Assembly (NCBI RefSeq): GCF_000317835.1
Contig: NC_019793.1
Location: 2,794,501 to 2,858,500 of the forward strand
Direction of reading: 5' to 3'
DNA length: 64,000 bases
Source of the DNA: Deinococcus peraridilitoris DSM 19664
GTDB taxonomy: Bacteria > Deinococcota > Deinococci > Deinococcales > Deinococcaceae
The notes under the pieces were generated by a model. The model made no database searches. It had not been told where the DNA came from and saw nothing but the letters and a program-made list of their open reading frames with translations. A program made the translations under genes and the position numbers. Numbering within the stretch: position 1 is the first letter of the stretch; each line of letters begins with the position of its first letter. Positions 19,401-27,524 of the stretch are shown here, piece after piece.

Positions 19401-19445
19401 AAGTATTCCTTTCGTGTTGCGTGCGTTTTGGGAAGGTGGCCGGCT

Positions 19446-20507
19446 TCAGGCGAAGCGTTCGAGTCCGGGTGTGTTCTTGAGTTGCTGAACCACTTTTTTA
19501 ATGTCCTGAGTGCGCTCTTTGCGAACGACCAGCGTGACTTCCTTGTCGCTGACGATGGTGACGTCCTCGAGTCCGATGGTGACAATCAGCTCGTTGCTGT
19601 TGGTGTTGTACAGCAGTACGCCCTCGGTGTCGAGTCCGACATGGCGTCCCGAGCTGGGCGCACCGTGGTTGTTCTTGAGCAGCCGTTCCAGGGCGTTCCA
19701 GTCACCCAGATCGTCCCAGTCGAAGTCGCCGGGCACGACATGCACACGCTTGGATTTTTCCAGAATGGCGTAGTCGAAGCTGATCTTCTCGGTGCTGGCG
19801 TAGGCTTCGCGGGTGCTCAGGCGGTTCTTGGCTGCGCTCAGCACGGTCAGCAGCTCGTTCTGATGGGTACGAAATTCCTCGAGCAGCGTGTTCATGCTGG
19901 CAACCAGCATGCCGCTGTTCCAGCAGTAGACACCGGTGTCAAGGTAAGCCTGAGCCGTCTCCACATCGGGTTTCTCGGCAAAGTGCGACACGTGGTAGAC
20001 GCCACGGCCCGGTACGCTTTCGCCGCGCCGGATGTAGCCGTAGCCGGTGGCCGGAAAATTGGGTTCGATGCCCAGCACGACCAGCGAGCCGTGACGCTCG
20101 GCAGCGTCGGCGGCGCGCAGCATGCAACGCTCGAAGCGTTCATCACTGGTGACCCGGTGGTCAGCCGGAAAAAAGCCGATGATCGGATTGTCGTAGCGCT
20201 TTTGCAGGCACAGCGTGGCGTACAGCACCGCAGGCGCAGTATCACGGGCAAACGGTTCGACGATCAGGTTCTCGACCGGCAATTCGGGAAGCTGCTCGAG
20301 CACCAGCCCACGGTACTCGGCGCTCGTGATGACATACAGGTTGTCGGTGTTGGGGTGAATGGCGAGCAGCCGCTCGGCGGTGGCCTGCAGCAGCGTGCTG
20401 CCCGTGTGATCGAGTGACAAAAACTGTTTGGGCTTGTGCTTGCGGGAAAGCGGCCAGAACCGCTCTCCACTGCCGCCCGCCAAAATGACCGATACGAATT
20501 GATTCAT
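19446..20507 (-). CDS. manC: mannose-1-phosphate guanylyltransferase
   Basis: Makes GDP-mannose from GTP and mannose-1-phosphate for the surface polysaccharide. It has the nucleotidyltransferase signature GGSGERFWPLSR near residue 11, the KPKQF motif, FFPADH and the sugar-binding FAEKPD and WNSGM segments. At 353 residues it is the monofunctional form, without the phosphomannose isomerase domain. The start at 20507 is fixed by AAGGAG and by the family N-terminus; 46 codons of upstream frame are not family-like. It is the first gene of the leftward polysaccharide cluster. Confidence 0.95.
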   Translation of the reverse strand: MNQFVSVILAGGSGERFWPLSRKHKPKQFLSLDHTGSTLLQATAERLLAIHPNTDNLYVITSAEYRGLVLEQLPELPVENLIVEPFARDTAPAVLYATLCLQKRYDNPIIGFFPADHRVTSDERFERCMLRAADAAERHGSLVVLGIEPNFPATGYGYIRRGESVPGRGVYHVSHFAEKPDVETAQAYLDTGVYCWNSGMLVASMNTLLEEFRTHQNELLTVLSAAKNRLSTREAYASTEKISFDYAILEKSKRVHVVPGDFDWDDLGDWNALERLLKNNHGAPSSGRHVGLDTEGVLLYNTNSNELIVTIGLEDVTIVSDKEVTLVVRKERTQDIKKVVQQLKNTPGLERFA

Positions 20508-21245
20508 CACAGCTCCTTGCAATAAGTCTTCGAGAATGAGGTGGACCGGTGGTGCGGTGACCGGACGAGCGGTGAATTGCGTTCGTCGTTCGCGAGCAGG
20601 TCGGGCCCGCGGATGAATCAGTTGTAGGGTGTGAGCGCACTTCATGAGTGAGTGCGTGGTTTAGGTCCTTTTCCATGAACGTAAGTTTTTCGCTCAGAAA
20701 TCGACCTTTTTGTGAGATCAACGACTTCTCCGGGTTTACCTTTGTTCTGGACGCCTACCGGAAATACACTAAATTTGCTGTCTGGATCGGCATCGATCCA
20801 CCAGAACAAGTGCAACATATTTAAACGGTATTCATGAGTATCGTCGGGCTTCACCTGCTTCCTGTAGTTTTTTCATGTTGCGTCAGATCCTGCGTCAGAA
20901 TTTGATCAAAAATGCTGTTTTATTCGTGTACAAGGACTTCAATACCACTTGAAGCGAAGTAAATGCGTTTCTGAGCTCGGGTGAGTGAAATTGCCCGAAA
21001 TCGGAAGTATGCTCATGAGGAAAAGTCCTCTTTATGAGAGAAACCACCGATTTTATTTGAATAGCCCTGTTCTCGTCATCAGCTTGGCATCAACTGCCCG
21101 CTTCACGGACACGTCATGAAGATTTCTGGTCATGCAGCGGTCATCGAACGCCGCTAGCCTGAGACGTTGTCACGTCACTGCCAACGCTTTCAACTTGGCG
21201 CCACCGGAGACGTCGCCCATTTTTAGTTTGTTTTCGCCTGACATC
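20508..21245. other. 738-bp AT-rich divergent intergenic region
   Basis: It separates manC (leftward) from the beta-helix gene (rightward) and should contain the promoter of the polysaccharide cluster. A 70-codon minus-strand frame (20642-20854, GTG start with AGGA nearby) is possible, but the protein looks unlike any family and I do not call it. The low GC suggests a regulatory region or acquired DNA. Confidence 0.45.
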
Positions 21246-22772
21246 ATGCAAAGGAAAGCCATCACCGTGCCACCACAACGTTCAACTGCCCGCCGAGGTC
21301 TTACTCCAATCCTGCGCCCGTTTACTGTGTACCTGAGCGGAATGCTGGTTTTACCCCTGGTGCTGTCCGGGTGCGTCGGGGTGCGCAACTCGGCGAGTGT
21401 GGGCATCACCAGCAATCCCTGGCGCACCCAGATCAGCGCCATGCAGACGTCCGCGCAAGGGCAGGGCGCGTCGGCTCAGAACGCTCAAACCCAGCGGCCG
21501 CCAACCACCACCTATTACGTCGACTGCAATTCGGGAAGCGACGCGGCCAGCGGACGCAGCGCTGCCCAAGCGTGGAAAAGTCTGGGCAGAGCCGCAAGCG
21601 CTTCCCTGGGACCCGGCGAAGCGCTGCTCTTCAAGCGTGGCTGCCGCTGGGACGGAACACTCGACGCCAAATGGAGTGGCACGCCCGAAGCGCCCGTCAC
21701 CATCGGCGCCTACGGTGAAGGTGCCTTGCCGCAACTGCGTGGTCGCGGCGAAGGCGCGGTCGTCAATGTTCGTGGCCGCCATCAGGTGCTAGAATTTCTC
21801 GATATCGCTTCTGACACTCCGGCTCCCCGCGCTGACGCCTGGCGTTGCCGCTCACAGCCGACAGGCTGGCGCATCGGCTTTTCGTTCCGGGACGGCTCAC
21901 AGGGCAACACCGTGCGCTCTTCCAGGGCCAGCGGTCTGACGGCCGGAATTCACTTCGAGGGCGGGAGCCAGAACAAGGCCCTCTACAACATGCTGGTACA
22001 CAACACCGTCATGTCGCAGAACACCCCCGCAACTCCTGACGACGACTCGGGCGCCTGGGGCGTGCTGCTCAACGCCAACGACAACGAGGTGGCGTACAAC
22101 TATTTCGAGGGCAACATCGCCTGCAGCGAGGACTATGGGGTCGAGGGCGCCTCAGTCGAGCTGTTCAAGGCCAGCCGCAATTTCATTCACCACAACGTCA
22201 GCGTCAACGATTCCACCTTCGCCGAGCTGGGTGGGCACAGCGGCATGAACTCGGCGAACAACACTTTTGCTTACAACCTGTATGCGCCCGTCGACACCGG
22301 CGGAGAAATGCTGGTGCTGCGTGGATCGCGCAGCAAGTGGGGTGCCAATCCCGGCACACGGTTTTACAACAATACCGGCTATCAGGTCACGTTGGGCATT
22401 TCCTGCGGAGACGGCTGTGGCCCCGACATCCTGAGCGCCCGCAACAATATCCTGGTCGCCCGTGCCAGCAGTGACCGCGATCTGCTGTTTGCTGACGCGT
22501 CCTTTGACGAGGGCAACAACCTGCTGTGGCGTGACGGTCCCCCGCCCAAAATCACCATCCGGGGAGGCGATCTGCACCCCAGTTCCCGAGTGGCCGACCC
22601 CCGGTTTGCCAATCCTTCCGGCCTTGATTTCCGGTTGCTGCCCGGCAGCCCGGGTCGTGGTGCCGGAGCGCGTGAGCCGCTGAGCGCCCTGAGCATCAGT
22701 GCCGACCTGGACGGCACGCCCATCGTCAATTCCCGAGCGCTGGACATCGGCGCACTGCAGTCCAAACCCTGA
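21246..22772 (+). CDS. secreted right-handed beta-helix lipoprotein
   Basis: 508 residues from the ATG at 21246: a membrane segment and lipobox (LVLSGC), an Ala/Gln-rich linker, then YYVDCNSGSDAASG, which opens the parallel beta-helix fold of polysaccharide lyases, epimerases and related proteins. Repeated NxxxxN turns (NEVAYNYF, NNTFAYNLY) support this. It probably acts on a polysaccharide outside the cell and may trim or modify the glycan made by the divergent cluster. No catalytic residues can be fixed. The start is uncertain: a GTG at 21267 is also possible and neither has ideal ribosome-site spacing. Confidence 0.75.
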   Translation: MQRKAITVPPQRSTARRGLTPILRPFTVYLSGMLVLPLVLSGCVGVRNSASVGITSNPWRTQISAMQTSAQGQGASAQNAQTQRPPTTTYYVDCNSGSDAASGRSAAQAWKSLGRAASASLGPGEALLFKRGCRWDGTLDAKWSGTPEAPVTIGAYGEGALPQLRGRGEGAVVNVRGRHQVLEFLDIASDTPAPRADAWRCRSQPTGWRIGFSFRDGSQGNTVRSSRASGLTAGIHFEGGSQNKALYNMLVHNTVMSQNTPATPDDDSGAWGVLLNANDNEVAYNYFEGNIACSEDYGVEGASVELFKASRNFIHHNVSVNDSTFAELGGHSGMNSANNTFAYNLYAPVDTGGEMLVLRGSRSKWGANPGTRFYNNTGYQVTLGISCGDGCGPDILSARNNILVARASSDRDLLFADASFDEGNNLLWRDGPPPKITIRGGDLHPSSRVADPRFANPSGLDFRLLPGSPGRGAGAREPLSALSISADLDGTPIVNSRALDIGALQSKP

Positions 22773-23073
22773 CGATCGCCGCCGAACCGCGGTTATTGAA
22801 ACGGATCCCGCGCAGAACCTGGCCTGAACCCCAGGCTCTGCGCGTCTCAATGCGTCTTAAGGCGGTTGTCAAAGACATTGATGAGTTTTTGATCCATGTC
22901 TTTGACCGAGCAGAACAAGTGACCTTGACCAGGAGCGTTTGGAAGCGGGCAGGCGTCCTGTAGGGCGTCCGTTCTGCCCAAGACGCGGGCAGGCGTCCTG
23001 TAGGGCGTCCGTTCTGCCCAAGACAACGGAATTGATGGCGTGTCTTCCGCCAAGGGTGGAGTGGACAAACGCT
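22773..23073. other. gene-free region with hairpin and tandem repeat
   Basis: An 11-bp inverted repeat (22868-22878 with 22896-22906, 17-nt T-rich loop) is followed by a tandem duplication of 40 bp (22945-23024). It lies between convergent genes, so part of it may end transcription. No coding frame was found. Confidence 0.7.
22945..23024. repeat. two perfect tandem copies of a 40-bp unit
   Basis: Copies span 22945-22984 and 22985-23024 and are identical by eye. Each unit has a GGGCAG...CTGCCC inverted repeat and an internal GGCGTCC/GGGCGTCC direct repeat. There is no spacer between copies, so it is not a CRISPR array. Confidence 0.9.
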
Positions 23074-23907
23074 CTAAGCTGCAGGTCCGTGCGAGCGTCG
23101 GCGCTCGGCAATCTGGTGATGAAGCTCGGGAAAGTCCGGATCGATGTCGAAGCGAAAGCCGTCCCAGAAACCGTCGCGTTCGGGCCGGTAACGGCGCGGC
23201 GCGGGCATGCTCCCGTCCAGGGCGTGACGCTTCATCAGTTGGCGCAGCGTAAGACGCAGCTCATCCGGTGTGTAACGGTGCCCATCCGGAGCAGGTGTTG
23301 GCGGCAGCACACGCATACCGACCCGCACGCCGTAGCGCAGGCGCGGCGTGAAAGGATGCTCCCAGACGCGGTGGGCGCCCGTCATGACCACTGGCAGAAG
23401 GGGTACGTTCAGCTGCCGCGCCAGCACAAATGCACCACGCTGAAAGTCCGTCTCGATGCCCAGCAGTGAACCTTGCGGAAACATTGCCAGGCTTTCTCCA
23501 CCTTTCAGAATGCCCTCCGCGCGGCGTAACAGTTCCCGGTAACCGCGCGCCCCGCTTTCCGGATTGATGCTGACGTGCCCCAGGCGCCGGATGGCCGGCC
23601 CCACGTGCGGCCAGTTGAAGATCTCGTCACGCGCGACGAACCGCAGTGGTAAGGGAAGCTGCGCCAGGCAAAGCACGTCCGCGATGCCTTCATGCAGGGG
23701 TACCACCAGATACGGGCCGTCCATGATGTGCTCCAGCCCGGTCGTGTCCAGTTGGACCCGCAGGTGGCGCAGCAGCCGGGCGCTGGCCTGTTTCTGGGCG
23801 GCGTCACGCTCGGCGGGCGAAAGGGTCTCCGGGAGCCGCTTCAGACAGTGTGCGGTCTGCCACAGCAGCGTCCGCCCCAGCAGCAGGTGACGCAGGCGCC
23901 CCCTCAC
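23074..23907 (-). CDS. lysophospholipid acyltransferase-like protein (PlsC family)
   Basis: Membrane-associated acyltransferase of 277 residues, probably in glycerolipid synthesis or remodelling. The catalytic HX4D motif appears as HEGIAD near residue 73, with PL replacing the usual N before it. The second block is FPQGS in place of the common FPEGT, so the acceptor may be unusual. A GTG start at 23907 is used; the ribosome site is weak. Roughly 75 bp separate it from the guanine deaminase gene on the same strand. Confidence 0.8.
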   Translation of the reverse strand: MRGRLRHLLLGRTLLWQTAHCLKRLPETLSPAERDAAQKQASARLLRHLRVQLDTTGLEHIMDGPYLVVPLHEGIADVLCLAQLPLPLRFVARDEIFNWPHVGPAIRRLGHVSINPESGARGYRELLRRAEGILKGGESLAMFPQGSLLGIETDFQRGAFVLARQLNVPLLPVVMTGAHRVWEHPFTPRLRYGVRVGMRVLPPTPAPDGHRYTPDELRLTLRQLMKRHALDGSMPAPRRYRPERDGFWDGFRFDIDPDFPELHHQIAERRRSHGPAA

Positions 23908-23981
23908 GCCCTGCGGCGAAAAGTGCAGTGAGACGGCCCCGGACGCGGCGGGTGGGTACTGACTGGGTGTGGAACGGAAGC

Positions 23982-24458
23982 TCAGTATGGAACCTTGCTC
24001 TGGCTGACGGTCCAGGCCTCGAAGGCCTGCAGCGACACTTCACGTCCGAGCTGCCGCATTTCCAAACGACGCTGGTCTTGCGGACGGGCAAGTTCCTCGT
24101 AGATGAACTGGTCACTGAATCCGATGGCGTCCGCATCGGCCTGGGTGCAGCCGTAGTAGACCCGGTTCAGCCGGGCCCAGTAGATGGCACCCAGGCACAT
24201 GGGACAGGGCTCACAGCTGGTGTAGATTTCGCAGCCCGACAAGTCGAAGGTTCCAAGCCGGTGGGCTGCTTCACGAATCGCCACGACCTCGGCGTGAGCG
24301 GTCGGGTCACTCGTGCTGGTCACGCGGTTCATGCCCCGGGCGATCACCTCGCCGTCGCGCACGATAACGGCGCCAAAGGGACCGCCCTGAGCGCTGTGCA
24401 CGTTCTCGAGCGCCAGCTGGGCCGCTTCCCGCATAAATTGTTCCTGGGCCTCGGTCAT
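23982..24458 (-). CDS. guaD: guanine deaminase (cytidine deaminase-like fold)
   Basis: Hydrolytically deaminates guanine to xanthine in purine salvage. The zinc site is complete: HAE (TAHAEVVAI, about residue 55) and PCPMC (SCEPCPMCLGAIYWAR, about 82-97). Length (158) and the run of matching segments, including SDPTAHAEV and FIYEEL, resemble the Bacillus GuaD type rather than tRNA adenosine deaminase. A TAGACT box 6 nt before the ATG suggests a leaderless mRNA. xpt, which uses the xanthine product, lies about 1.4 kb away in the opposite direction. Confidence 0.9.
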   Translation of the reverse strand: MTEAQEQFMREAAQLALENVHSAQGGPFGAVIVRDGEVIARGMNRVTSTSDPTAHAEVVAIREAAHRLGTFDLSGCEIYTSCEPCPMCLGAIYWARLNRVYYGCTQADADAIGFSDQFIYEELARPQDQRRLEMRQLGREVSLQAFEAWTVSQSKVPY

Positions 24459-24464
24459 GGCGCG

Positions 24465-24470
24465 AGTCTA
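24465..24470 (-). promoter_or_regulatory. leaderless -10 box of guaD
   Basis: TAGACT on the minus strand, 6 nt before the ATG. A TTGGCT stands 18 nt further upstream as a weak -35. Confidence 0.6.
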
Positions 24471-24574
24471 GAGCAAAGGTGTCCTGCCAGCCAAAAAGGC
24501 GATGCGCACGCTCTTTGACACCATGACGTCCGGGGACCCTGGAGGTCGAAGAGCTGCACTCCGAAGCGGCCTGA

Positions 24575-25687
24575 TCAGGCGGCGATGCGCACGCAGTCGC
24601 GTCCGTCGTATTTGGCCTGATAGGAAGCCTGGTCGGCACGTCTGAGGAGCGAGGCCAGCGTTTCGCCTGGAAGCAGCTCGGCAACGCCGCAGCTGGCGGT
24701 GATGCGCCCCAGCCCGGCGTGTTCCACGCTGGCCACGGCCATTCGGATGCGTTGTGCAATCACTTCTGCCTGCTCGGCAGTGGTCGCGGGAAGAATGACC
24801 AGAAACTCCTCGCCTCCCCAGCGCCCGAACAGCGTGGTGCGGCGCAGGGCGGTCATGAGCGAGTGTGCCGTGGCCTGGAGCACGGCGTCTCCGGTATCGT
24901 GCCCCAGCGTGTCGTTCACGCGCTTGAAGTGGTCCAGGTCAAAGAGAATCACGCTCAGCGCTTCATTCCTGCTTGCGGCGCGTGCCAGATGACTTTTGAG
25001 CCAGTGGGTCAACTGCCGCCGGTTGGCAAGGCCGGTGAGATCGTCAGCGTAAGCAAACTTCGCTTCGTTTTCCGCAGTGCGGATGGCGCGCATGTACCGG
25101 TCGAGCAAGATTGCCAGGAAGACGAAGGTCGTGATGAACGCCGCGTGCGTCAGGTAGACCTGCACGAACAGGTAGGCATAAGCGGTTTTGGTGCCCACAG
25201 GAATGGACGACGAAGCCCAAAAGGCCACCCCAACGGCCAGTACCGCCGTGAACGGCACCAGGGCCGCTATCAGCGCCGTCCGTCCTCGGAACACCAGAAA
25301 AGCTGTCACGTATACCATGGGCAGCCAGTACGAGTAAGCCCCCAGGCCATACGTCACTTGTTCGTCCAGCACCGCATCCGAAAATTTCACGACAGTGGTC
25401 ACCGCGAGAATCGCGAAGTGCAGGGCACCGAGCGGCATGAGCAACTGGGGACGCTGCCGCAGCAGCAGGAAGAAGCCCAGATTCTTCGCGGTGACGATTG
25501 CAAGCCCGATCTTGTCGCTGTTCTGAAAGTCGAGGGCAATTGCCAGCGCCAGGGTGATCAAAGAGGTCACGGTGGCGATTGCCAGCACAGCCAGCAGGGC
25601 GTGCCGACGAAACTCTATCTCGGCTTCCGTATTCGCGGAGAGTGCCTGATCGGCAAGCGAGCGTAAATTCCGCCAGGCAAGAAACAT
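24575..25687 (-). CDS. membrane-bound diguanylate cyclase (GGDEF)
   Basis: 370 residues: six or so hydrophobic helices (about 30-200) followed by a GGDEF domain. The domain has DDLTGLANRR, FDLDHFKRVND and the active-site GGEEF, so it should make cyclic di-GMP. The RxxD inhibitory site expected just before GGEEF reads RTTL, so product inhibition is probably absent. No PAS or EAL domain. The ATG at 25687 is preferred (AAGGTGAG upstream) to the adjacent TTG. Confidence 0.9.
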   Translation of the reverse strand: MFLAWRNLRSLADQALSANTEAEIEFRRHALLAVLAIATVTSLITLALAIALDFQNSDKIGLAIVTAKNLGFFLLLRQRPQLLMPLGALHFAILAVTTVVKFSDAVLDEQVTYGLGAYSYWLPMVYVTAFLVFRGRTALIAALVPFTAVLAVGVAFWASSSIPVGTKTAYAYLFVQVYLTHAAFITTFVFLAILLDRYMRAIRTAENEAKFAYADDLTGLANRRQLTHWLKSHLARAASRNEALSVILFDLDHFKRVNDTLGHDTGDAVLQATAHSLMTALRRTTLFGRWGGEEFLVILPATTAEQAEVIAQRIRMAVASVEHAGLGRITASCGVAELLPGETLASLLRRADQASYQAKYDGRDCVRIAA

Positions 25688-25832
25688 CAATGCTCACCTT
25701 ACAACGGCGCCTCTTACATAACACTCACAGCCGAGCAGTGTTTTCTGCGTGTGGCTTGCGTATTCCTCCATCTTTGTTTTGGGCGACGACTGAATGTACA
25801 CGCTGAAAGCTCCATGGCTGTCGGGCAGTCCC

Positions 25833-25838
25833 TAGAAT
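25833..25838 (+). promoter_or_regulatory. leaderless -10 box of xpt
   Basis: TAGAAT ends 7 nt before the xpt ATG, leaving no room for a ribosome site. Confidence 0.65.
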
Positions 25839-25845
25839 GCTCTGC

Positions 25846-26427
25846 ATGCACGCTCTCGTTCAGGCCATTGCGCAACAAGGAACCGTTCTGCCGGGTGGCC
25901 TGCTCAAAGTGGACGGACTGGTCAATCACCAGCTGCAGCCGCAGCTCACCGCGATGATGGGTGAGACGTTCGCTGCTCATTTTCGTGAACTCGCGCCCAA
26001 CAAAATCCTGACCATCGAGGTGAGTGGCATCGCGCCCGCCCTGGTGACCTCTCTGCAGCTGGGCGTGCCCATGGTGTACGCCCGCAAGAAGAAGCCCGTC
26101 ACCATGCACGAGCGCACTTTCACGGCCCAGAGCGTCAGCCGTACCAAGGGCGGCGTGGTGGACCTGTTTGTCAGCAGCGAGTACCTTGGCCAAGAGGACC
26201 GTGTGGTGGTCATCGACGACTTTCTGGCGAGCGGCAAGACCCTGCTGGCGCTGGCCGACATCATCCACGAAAGCGGCGCCACGCTGCTGGGGCTGGGCTG
26301 CGTCATCGAGAAAGCCTTCGAGCATGGCCGTGAGAACCTGGCGTCGCTGGGCGTGCCGATTCATACCCTGGCGATCATCCACGAGATGAGCGAGGCACGC
26401 GACATTCGGGTCACGGCCGGACACTGA
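25846..26427 (+). CDS. xpt: xanthine phosphoribosyltransferase
   Basis: Converts xanthine and PRPP to XMP in purine salvage. The 193-residue protein follows the Bacillus Xpt pattern: [10 protein letters not shown] near the N-terminus, [17 protein letters not shown], and the PRPP loop [13 protein letters not shown] around 125-137. The start at 25846 is set by family length and by a TAGAAT box just upstream; an ATG-like codon at 25837 overlaps that box. Its 3' end overlaps the convergent phosphoesterase gene by 17 bp. Confidence 0.94.
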   Translation: MHALVQAIAQQGTVLPGGLLKVDGLVNHQLQPQLTAMMGETFAAHFRELAPNKILTIEVSGIAPALVTSLQLGVPMVYARKKKPVTMHERTFTAQSVSRTKGGVVDLFVSSEYLGQEDRVVVIDDFLASGKTLLALADIIHESGATLLGLGCVIEKAFEHGRENLASLGVPIHTLAIIHEMSEARDIRVTAGH

Positions 26428-26875
26428 GTTCGCGCAGCTCGGTGCGGACCTCGCCCCCCTCAAGGTGCAGCAGGGCCACGCAGAGGGGCAGACGAAAGCG
26501 GCGCGGCCCGGCTGCGCCCGGATTGAGGTACAGCACCCCGGCGCGCTCTTCGAGACTTGCCCGGTGCGAGTGTCCGCTGACCACCACCCGAAACCCGGCC
26601 GGGCCAGGGGAGAGGTCAAGCGCCCGCACGTCGTGCAGCAGGTAGAACCAGACACCCGCGGCAACGTGGACCAGGGTCTCGGGGAGGTCGCGGGCCCACT
26701 CGCTCCGGTCCACGTTGCCGCGCACGGCCAGGGTGGGCGCGAGGTCAGCGAGGCGCGCCAGAATTTCCGGCTTGCCCACATCGCCCGCGTGCAGAATCAG
26801 GTCGCTGCCGGCGAGCGCTGCCAGCGCTTCAGGGCGCAGCAGTCCATGCGTATCCGAAATCACGCCGACTTGCAT
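26411..26875 (-). CDS. YfcE/MJ0936-type metallophosphoesterase
   Basis: 154-residue calcineurin-fold phosphodiesterase with its metal ligands in order: ISDTHG, HAGDVG, RGNVD and SGHSH. The usual GNHD has become GNVD, a replacement of the conserved His that is common in the YfcE group. The substrate is unknown; relatives act on model phosphodiesters and cyclic nucleotides. The ATG at 26875 begins at [11 protein letters not shown]; 17 upstream codons are not conserved-looking. It overlaps xpt tail-to-tail. Confidence 0.88.
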   Translation of the reverse strand: MQVGVISDTHGLLRPEALAALAGSDLILHAGDVGKPEILARLADLAPTLAVRGNVDRSEWARDLPETLVHVAAGVWFYLLHDVRALDLSPGPAGFRVVVSGHSHRASLEERAGVLYLNPGAAGPRRFRLPLCVALLHLEGGEVRTELRELSVRP

Positions 26876-26934
26876 GACCGCAGCGTAACGCACCCGCCAT
26901 CTTGCCGAGGCGCGCTGCCTGCGCACGTGCTGGA

Positions 26935-27468
26935 ATGGGCAGTGTGCAGCGCATCATCGTGATCGGAACGACCGGCAGCGGCAAGACCACCTTCGCGCGG
27001 GAGCTCGCGCTTCGCTTGCAGGTGCCGCATGCCGAGCAGGACGCCTGGAACCACGAGCCTGACTGGCAGGAAGCACCGCTGGAACGCTTCCGGGCACACG
27101 TCGAGGCCTTCACCGCGCAGCCCTGCTGGGTGATGGACGGAAATTACCGCAAGGCGCGCGACATCGGCTGGCCGCGCGCGGACACGGTGGTCTGGCTCGA
27201 CTACCCGGCCCCGCTGGTGTTCTGGCGCCTGCTGCGGCGCACCCTGCGGCGCGGCCTGACCGGCGAGGAACTCTGGAACGGCAACCGCGAGCGCCTGGGC
27301 ATGAACCTTGTGTCACGTGACGGTATTCTGGCCTGGTTCTTTCGTACCCACTGGCGCCGGCGCCGGGAGACTCCCGGGGAACTTGCCCGCTTTGCGCACC
27401 TGCACGTGCTGCGCTTTCGCTCGCCCGGTCAGGCGCGGGCGTGGCTGCGTCAGGTACAACCTTCCTGA
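26935..27468 (+). CDS. FlaR-like adenylate kinase-related P-loop protein
   Basis: 178 residues with a Walker A loop, GTTGSGKTT, at about 10-18, followed by the QDAW...PDW pattern of the DNA topology modulation protein FlaR/AAA_17 group, small kinases of unknown substrate. The C-terminus is Arg-rich. The ATG at 26935 follows a weak TGGA; earlier in-frame codons would add non-family residues. It converges with the subtilisin gene at a 27479-27508 hairpin. Confidence 0.82.
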   Translation: MGSVQRIIVIGTTGSGKTTFARELALRLQVPHAEQDAWNHEPDWQEAPLERFRAHVEAFTAQPCWVMDGNYRKARDIGWPRADTVVWLDYPAPLVFWRLLRRTLRRGLTGEELWNGNRERLGMNLVSRDGILAWFFRTHWRRRRETPGELARFAHLHVLRFRSPGQARAWLRQVQPS

Positions 27469-27478
27469 CACAGGATAA

Positions 27479-27508
27479 GAAGGCCGTGGGCAGTTGCCCA
27501 CGGCCTTC
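27479..27508. terminator. hairpin between convergent genes
   Basis: GAAGGCCGTGGGCA at 27479-27492 pairs perfectly with 27495-27508. No T-tract follows on either side, so it is a probable bidirectional transcript end. Confidence 0.65.
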
Positions 27509-27524
27509 GCGTAAGTTTTCGAGG

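Noticed and set aside
18567..20417. 616-codon frame antisense to the GT2 and manC genes
   Set aside because: The opposite strand has three clear enzymes with ribosome sites; this frame has no domain.
20642..20854. 70-codon small gene upstream of manC
   Set aside because: A GTG start with AGGA is possible but the peptide has no recognisable feature and lies where the cluster promoter should be; support is too weak.
22945..23024. CRISPR-like repeat
   Set aside because: Only two copies with no spacer between them and no cas genes nearby.
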